From NCBI GenBank assembly GCA_937967725.1, contig CALBSY010000128.1:1-6036 (forward strand): 6,036 nt of DNA. Direction: 5' to 3'. Under the pieces are notes generated by a model. It saw only the letters and a program-made list of their open reading frames with translations. It ran no database searches and was not told where the DNA came from. The position numbers and the translations under genes were made by a program. The stretch comes from an uncultured Alphaproteobacteria bacterium (GTDB lineage: Bacteria > Pseudomonadota > Alphaproteobacteria > Caulobacterales > Aquidulcibacteraceae). Position 1 is the first letter of the stretch; each line of letters begins with the position of its first letter. Below, piece after piece: positions 1 to 6,036 of this stretch.

Positions 1-194
1 CGCGCGAAAGCCAGCGCAAGATCGCGATCGGGGCCAAAGGCCAAACCATCAAGGCCATCGGCGAGCTGGCGCGCAAGGAGATGGAAGAAGCCTTCGACCG
101 GCGCGTTCACCTCTTCCTGCACGTGAAGGTGCGCGAAGGCTGGAGCGAGGAGCGCGCGCTGTATCAGCGGCTTGGCTTGGATTATGAAGCCTGA
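1..194 (+). CDS. era: Era GTPase, C-terminal KH domain (5' partial)
   Basis: The last 63 residues of an Era-type GTPase are visible, read from base 3 to the TGA at 192-194; the GTPase domain lies before the window. Era binds the 3' end of 16S rRNA through its KH domain and helps mature the 30S subunit. The visible part is that KH domain: the loop Ile-Gly-Ala-Lys-Gly (visible residues 9-13) is the GxxG RNA-contact motif, followed by the QTIKAIGELARKEME helix and the strand VHLFLHVKV, then the typical Era ending with W-S-E-E-R-A-L and a short LGLDYEA tail. The stop is complete, so the gene looks intact at this end. The next gene starts only 3 nt later, which suggests one transcript and possible translational coupling. 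Confidence is high because the GxxG loop and the tail are characteristic of the family; only the N-terminal part is unseen. Confidence 0.95.
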   Translation, partial: RESQRKIAIGAKGQTIKAIGELARKEMEEAFDRRVHLFLHVKVREGWSEERALYQRLGLDYEA

Positions 195-3100
195 GCCATG
201 GTCATGCTCGTGCATCTCGCGCCGGCCAAGCTTGAGCCGAAAATCCGCCGCAGCGGCATTCGCCCCGGCGAGGGATTACTTGGTGGCTACAAGAGCGATG
301 CGATCTACGCCTTTCCGGTCATGCCCAGCTACACGATCACGCACCAATGGACGCGTGAAGTGATGAAGTGGCGGCGCCAGCCGTTGGTTGGCGTCTATTT
401 CCGCGTTCCCGACGACGAAGAGATCGAGTTCGGCCACTTCAACAGCGATTTGATCCGCATCAAAGCCGCCGCCGCCGTGGGCGAAGTGCGCAAAGCGCGC
501 GACCCCCGCGGTTTTCAGTTGATCTTGGGCCGGCCCGTTGAGCGCAGGCAAATCTCCCGCATAGCGCCAGTGAGAGGTGTTGTGGGGTGGCGTCATTTTC
601 CGGACGCGCATCTGCGCAGGCCGTGCGGCTGTCCAGTCTGTGTCCGCACAGGCGAGCCAGGCGGACGCAAGCTGCGCGAGCGCTACGAACGCGGCGAACT
701 TTGATGGAATGGGTCGACGACGCCATCGTTCTCGGCGCGCGGCACTTCGGCGAGGGCAAGCTGGTGGCTGAAGTGTTCGCGCGCGAGCACGGACGCTTCG
801 GCGGCGTCGTCCACGCCGGGCGCAAGTCGCAGCCGCTGCTGCAGGCTGGCAATGTGGTGCATGCAGGGTGGAAGGCGCGGCTTGCCGATCAGCTCGGCTT
901 CTACAATCCGCTCGAACTGGTCGAACCGCACGCCACACGGTTGCTTGACGATGCGGCCGCGTTGGCGGGGCTATCGTCCGCCATCGCGCTCATCCGCGGC
1001 GCCACGCCGGAGCGGCAGGCCTACCCGCAGCTCTATGACGCTTTGATCGTGCTGATTGAGGCGATGCCGCAAAGCGAGGTGTGGCCGGCGCTCTATACAC
1101 GGTTTGAACTCGGGTTGCTGACAGCGTTGGGCTACGGCCTCGACCTCACGCGCTGCGCGGTAACCGGCGAGACCGTGAATCTGGCTTGGGTGAGTCCCCG
1201 CACCGGCCGCGCGGCGACCTACGGCGCAGGCGAACCGCACAAAGACGTGCTGTTGCGGTTGCCGCCCTTCTTGGTTGATGCGGATGCGGAACTAAGCCCA
1301 GGCGACGTCGCTGACGCGTTTGCGCTGTCAGGGTATTTCCTCGAGCGGCGGGTGTTCGAACATAAGGGCGAGGGCATGCCCGACGCGCGCCGCAGATTGA
1401 TCGAGCGTTTAGGATTTGCGGGGCGACTCTGATCTAAGCAGCAGCATGCACGCGATCGTTTCGGAGAGCCAAGAAGATGGCTGATGACGCAACCCGGACG
1501 CCGGAAGAAGGCGGACGCATCGTAGAGGAGCCGATCGGCGAAGCGCTGGCCAAGCGCTATCTCGCCTACGCGCTTTCGACCATCACCAGCCGCGCGCTGC
1601 CGGATGTGCGCGACGGCTTAAAGCCGGTGCACCGCCGCGTGCTGTACGCGATGCGGCGGCTCAACCTCACGGCCGACGCCGCTTTCCGCAAGAGCGCGAA
1701 AGTGGTGGGCGACGTGATGGGCGACTATCACCCGCACGGCGACCAGGCCATCTACGACGCAATGGTGCGTCTCGCGCAGGACTTCAACTCGCGTTACCCG
1801 CTGATCGACGGCCAAGGCAATTTCGGCAATATCGACGGCGATAACCCCGCCGCCATGCGCTACACCGAAAGCCGCCTGACCAAAGCGGCCGAAGCGTTGC
1901 TTGAAGGCATCGACGAAGACGCGGTCGACTTTCGCCCGAGTTATGATGGCTCCAAGGAGGAGCCCGCGGTGTTGCCCGCGGCGTTTCCGAACCTGCTGGC
2001 CAACGGCGCCTCGGGCATCGCTGTCGGCATGGCGACGAACATTCCGCCGCACAACGCCGCCGAGCTGATCGATGCGTGCACGCATCTGATCGACAATTCC
2101 AAGGCAACGACTGACGAATTGCTGAAGATCATCCCGGGGCCGGACTTCCCGACCGGCGGGATCGTCGTCGAGCCGTCCGAAAGCATTCGCGAAGCCTATG
2201 AAACAGGACGCGGCGGCTTCCGCGTGCGTGCGCGCTGGCAGACCGAGGACCTTGGCCGCGGCATGTGGCGCGTCGTCGTGACCGAGATTCCGCACTTGGT
2301 GCAGAAGTCGAAATTGGTGGAGCAACTGGCCACGCTGATCGAAGCGAAGAAGGCGCCGCTCTTGGCCGATGTGCGCGACGAAAGCGCGGAGGACATTCGC
2401 CTCGTACTCGAACCGCGTTCGCGCACGGTTGAACCTGAAGTGATGATGGAGAGCCTGTTCAAGCTCTCGGCGCTGGAGACGCGCGTTTCGCTCAACATGA
2501 ACGTGCTCGACGCGCAGGGCGCGCCGCGCGTGATGAGCCTGAAGGACGTGCTACGCGCGTTCATCGACCATCGCCGCGAAGTGCTGCAGCGGCGCACCAC
2601 GCATCGGCTGGAAAAGATCGCCGCCCGCCTCGATGTGTTGGCCGGCCTGCTGATCGTCTATCTCAACCTCGATGAAGTGATCCGCATCATCCGCAACGAG
2701 GATGAGCCGAAGACGAAGCTGATCAAGCGCTTCAAACTCAACGAGACGCAGGCCGAGGCGATCCTCAACACGCGGCTGCGCCAGCTGCGCAAACTGGAGG
2801 AAATGGAGATCCGCCGCGAGGATGCCGCGCTGCGCGAAGAGCAGAAGGATCTGCAGGGCTTGCTCGGGGATACGCGCAAGCAGTGGCGGCGTGTTTCCGC
2901 GGAACTGAAGGAGACCCGCAAGCTGTTCGGACCGGGTACGAGCTGGGGCAAGCGGCGCACCGAGTTGGGCGAAGCCGGCGAGGTTGCGGCCGACATCGAC
3001 GTCGAAGCGTTCGTCACGCGCGAGCCGATTACGGTGGTGCTGTCCGAGAAGGGCTGGATCCGGGCGCTCAAGGGCCACCTCACCGATCTCACCGAGCTCA

Positions 3101-6036
3101 AGTTCAAAGAGGGCGATCACGCTCAGCACATCGTACAGTGTGAAACCACGGACAAGCTGCTGCTGTTCGCTTCGGACGGGCGCGCATTCACGCTCGACGC
3201 GCACAAGCTGCCGGGCGGACGCGGTCATGGCGAACCGATCCGGCTTTCGATCGAGCTTGGCGACATTGACGAAGCAGTGACGCTGTTTGCGTATGAGGAA
3301 GGCGCCAAACGTCTGGTGGCGGGACACGAGGGCTACGGTTTCGTCGTCAACGAAACTGAGATGCTGGCGACCAAGCGCTCGGGCAAGCAGGTGCTGAATG
3401 GGCGTGCTATGGCGGCGGCGAAAGTTGTGGGCGACCAGGTCGCAGTCATCGGCCAGAACCGCAAGCTGCTGATCTTCCCGCTGAGCGACCTTCCGGAGAT
3501 GGCGCGCGGCAAGGGCGTGAAGCTGCAGAACTATCACGATGGCGGACTCTCGGATGTGAAGGTGTTCGATAAGGGTGAGGGCCTCACGTGGGAGGACAGC
3601 GCCGGACGCGTGCGGCAAGTGCCGGAGTGGAGCGATTATCGCGGCAAGCGCGGGCAGGCCGGGCGCCTCGCGCCCAAGGGCTTTTCGCGCTCAGGCCGCT
3701 TCTCCGACGTGATTGGATAGCGTTGGCGCTTTGGTTCCGCTAAGAATCCCACAGGACGAGAACAAGGGAAGCTCATGACAATCGGATTGATCCTGCTGAT
3801 CGTCGCCGTCGTCATCGCGGTGCTGTTGATCGGCATTTACAACCGCCTGGTCGCGTTGCGGCAGAACTGCAACCAGGCCTTCGCCGACATCGACGTGCAG
3901 CTGAAACAGCGCCACGACCTCATTCCCAATTTGGTCGAGACCGTGAAGGGTTATGCAAGTCACGAGAAAGGCACGCTGGAGGCGGTGATACAGGCGCGCA
4001 GCGCGGCGGTGAGCGCGGAGAAGACGGGCGATCCGAAGGCGATGGGCGCGGCGGAAGGCGTGCTAGGCGCGGCGCTAGGCCGGCTGATTGCGTTGAGCGA
4101 AGCCTACCCCGATCTGAAGGCGGATGCGAACTTCCGCAAGCTGCAGGACGAACTCTCCGACATCGAGAACAAGCTCGCCGCGGCGCGCCGCTTCTTCAAC
4201 AACGCCGTCGGTGAATACAATACGGCGCGCGAGCAATTTCCCGCCGTACTGGTCGCCGGGCCGTTTGGTTTTGGGCCGCGCGAATTCTTCGATGTGGGCG
4301 AGGAAAGCCGAGCCACGATGGACGCCGCTCCGCCGCAGGTGAAGTTCAGCTAGAGGCGATCCGCGCGTGGGCGCTTACGGCCTGCAAACGCACATCTGGG
4401 GCAACAACTGGAAATCCGTGCTGCTGATGGCCGGGTTTCCGTTGTTGCTGCTGTTGCTGACGTACGCATTATTCCTGCTGTTCGCGGGCTTTTCCGGCGC
4501 GAGCATGGGCAAGGACGAGTTGGCCGGGCCGTTCATCTGGGCGGCGGATGCATTGTCTCGCGCCTGGCCGTTCGCAATCGCCGGCGCGATCCTGTGGTTC
4601 GGTATCGCATACGCGTTTTACCAGAATATCATTGATGCGGCGACGGGCGCGAAGAAGGTCGAGCGGTCGCAGGAGCCGAAGCTCTACAATCTGCTCGAGA
4701 ATCTTTGCATCTCGCGCGGCATCACGATGCCGTCGCTGCGCATTATAGAGACCGAGGGCATGAACGCGTTCGCTACCGGTCTACACAAGGGCCAATATTC
4801 GGTGACGGTGACGCGCGGGCTGATGAACGCGCTGACCGATGCGGAGCTTGAAGCCGTGCTGGCGCACGAATTGACGCATATCCGCAATCACGACGTGCGG
4901 CTGTTGGTCATAGCTGTGGTGTTCGTCGGTATTTTCTCTTTTGTCGGTGAGATGGTGTTTCGCGGGCTCTGGTATTCGGGTGGACGCACGCGAACGCGCA
5001 GCAGTTCGAGCGGCGGGCGTAACTCCGGCGGCGGTGCGTTGCTGGCGATCGTGGTGGCGCTGGCGATGATAGCCATCGCGTACGCATTGGCCATTGTAAT
5101 CCGCTTTGCGTTGTCACGACGGCGCGAGTATCTAGCCGACGCGGGCGCCGTCGAGCTGACCAAGAATCCCGACGCTATGATCTCAGCGTTGCAGAAAATC
5201 TCGGGCAACGCCGTGGTGAACGCCCCTTCCGAAGTGCGCGAGATGTTCATCGAGAATCCGCATTCGGATTTCGCCAGCCTGTTCGCGACGCATCCGCCGA
5301 TTCAAAAGCGGATCGAGGCGCTGGCCAAATACGCTGGCGGGCGTGTTGCCGCGCCGACGAGGGCGCCTGCCGCCGAGGCGAAGGCGGGACCCTGGGGTTA
5401 GCTGCAAAAAAAAAGGAGGGCGCGACGTCGCCGCCGCGCCCCAGGCTATGGAGCCGATAGGATTCAGGTGAACATCATGCCGATGGCGCGCAGCGCGTCG
5501 GGGACCGACTGGATGAGATCGCGTGCTTCCGGCCAGTAGAGATACGAGAGCCAGACCGCGAGCGCGACCAGGATCAGCGTGACGAAGCCGTCGGCGCCGC
5601 CGTGATACGACGGGTAGCCGCTGAGCGTGGCGTAGGACGAACGCCGCAGCGCGCTGAACGGGGAGGAGATCGCGGCGTAAGCGATGGCGAGCACGACAAT
5701 GGCGAGCCAGAGCGGCACGTCAGCGGGCGGAGCCCAGCCCAGAATCGCGCCGCCGCTCAACAGCGAGAACAGCGCGAACAAGAATGCGATCAACAGCGCC
5801 GCGGTGATGACGCTGAACACGAGCGCGAACAGGCCGGCGAAGATGCGGGTGACGTAGCCGACCGGCTGCGCCGGCGGCGCGGGCGGCGCGGCTTCGCGGT
5901 ACATGAAGCCCTCGTTCCACTCGCGCTGCTGGCGGCGCCATGAACGGCGCCAGTGACGTTGCTCGCGCCGCCATGCCTTTGCGCTGTCGTCGGTAAACTT
6001 GCTGTATTCGCGCTTGGCGCGGTCGACGATTTCCTG

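Overview
The window is about 6 kb of dense, GC-rich chromosome with conserved bacterial housekeeping genes. All genes are on the + strand except the last one, which converges on them. The protein sequences (an alphaproteobacterial type of ParC with the HPHGDQAIYDA and GNFGNIDGDN motifs, a short RecO with a single cysteine, the era-recO-parC order, and strong G/C preference at third codon positions) suggest an alphaproteobacterium. Caulobacterales or a relative is my best guess; that placement is inference.

Layout: (1) 1-194, the C-terminal end of era (KH RNA-binding domain). (2) 198-704, a 168-residue protein with no recognised name, whose N-terminal half resembles the layout of ADP-ribosyltransferase-like folds and whose C-terminus carries a Cys-x-Cys-x-x-Cys cluster. 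(3) 704-1432, recO, whose start overlaps the previous stop as TGATG. (4) 1477-3720, parC, the topoisomerase IV A subunit. (5) 3775-4353, lemA, and 4367-5401, an M48 (HtpX-like) membrane metalloprotease, forming the well-known LemA/M48 pair. (6) A 62-bp convergent gap with an intrinsic terminator for the minus strand. (7) 5464-6036, minus strand, the C-terminal 190 residues of an unrecognised membrane protein whose start lies outside the window.

How they fit together: era, the unknown gene and recO are packed tightly enough to be co-translated, linking ribosome assembly, an unassigned possible enzyme, and recombinational repair. parC follows after 44 bp and acts in chromosome decatenation. lemA and the protease follow parC after 54 bp and probably form an envelope-quality-control unit. 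No gap exceeds 62 bp, and I see no tRNA, rRNA, CRISPR array, insertion sequence or phage gene.

Most of the window is ordinary core genome. Three things deserve a second look: the unknown gene between era and recO, the natural glutamine at the quinolone-contact serine position of ParC, and an 11-residue Trp/Arg repeat in the minus-strand membrane protein.
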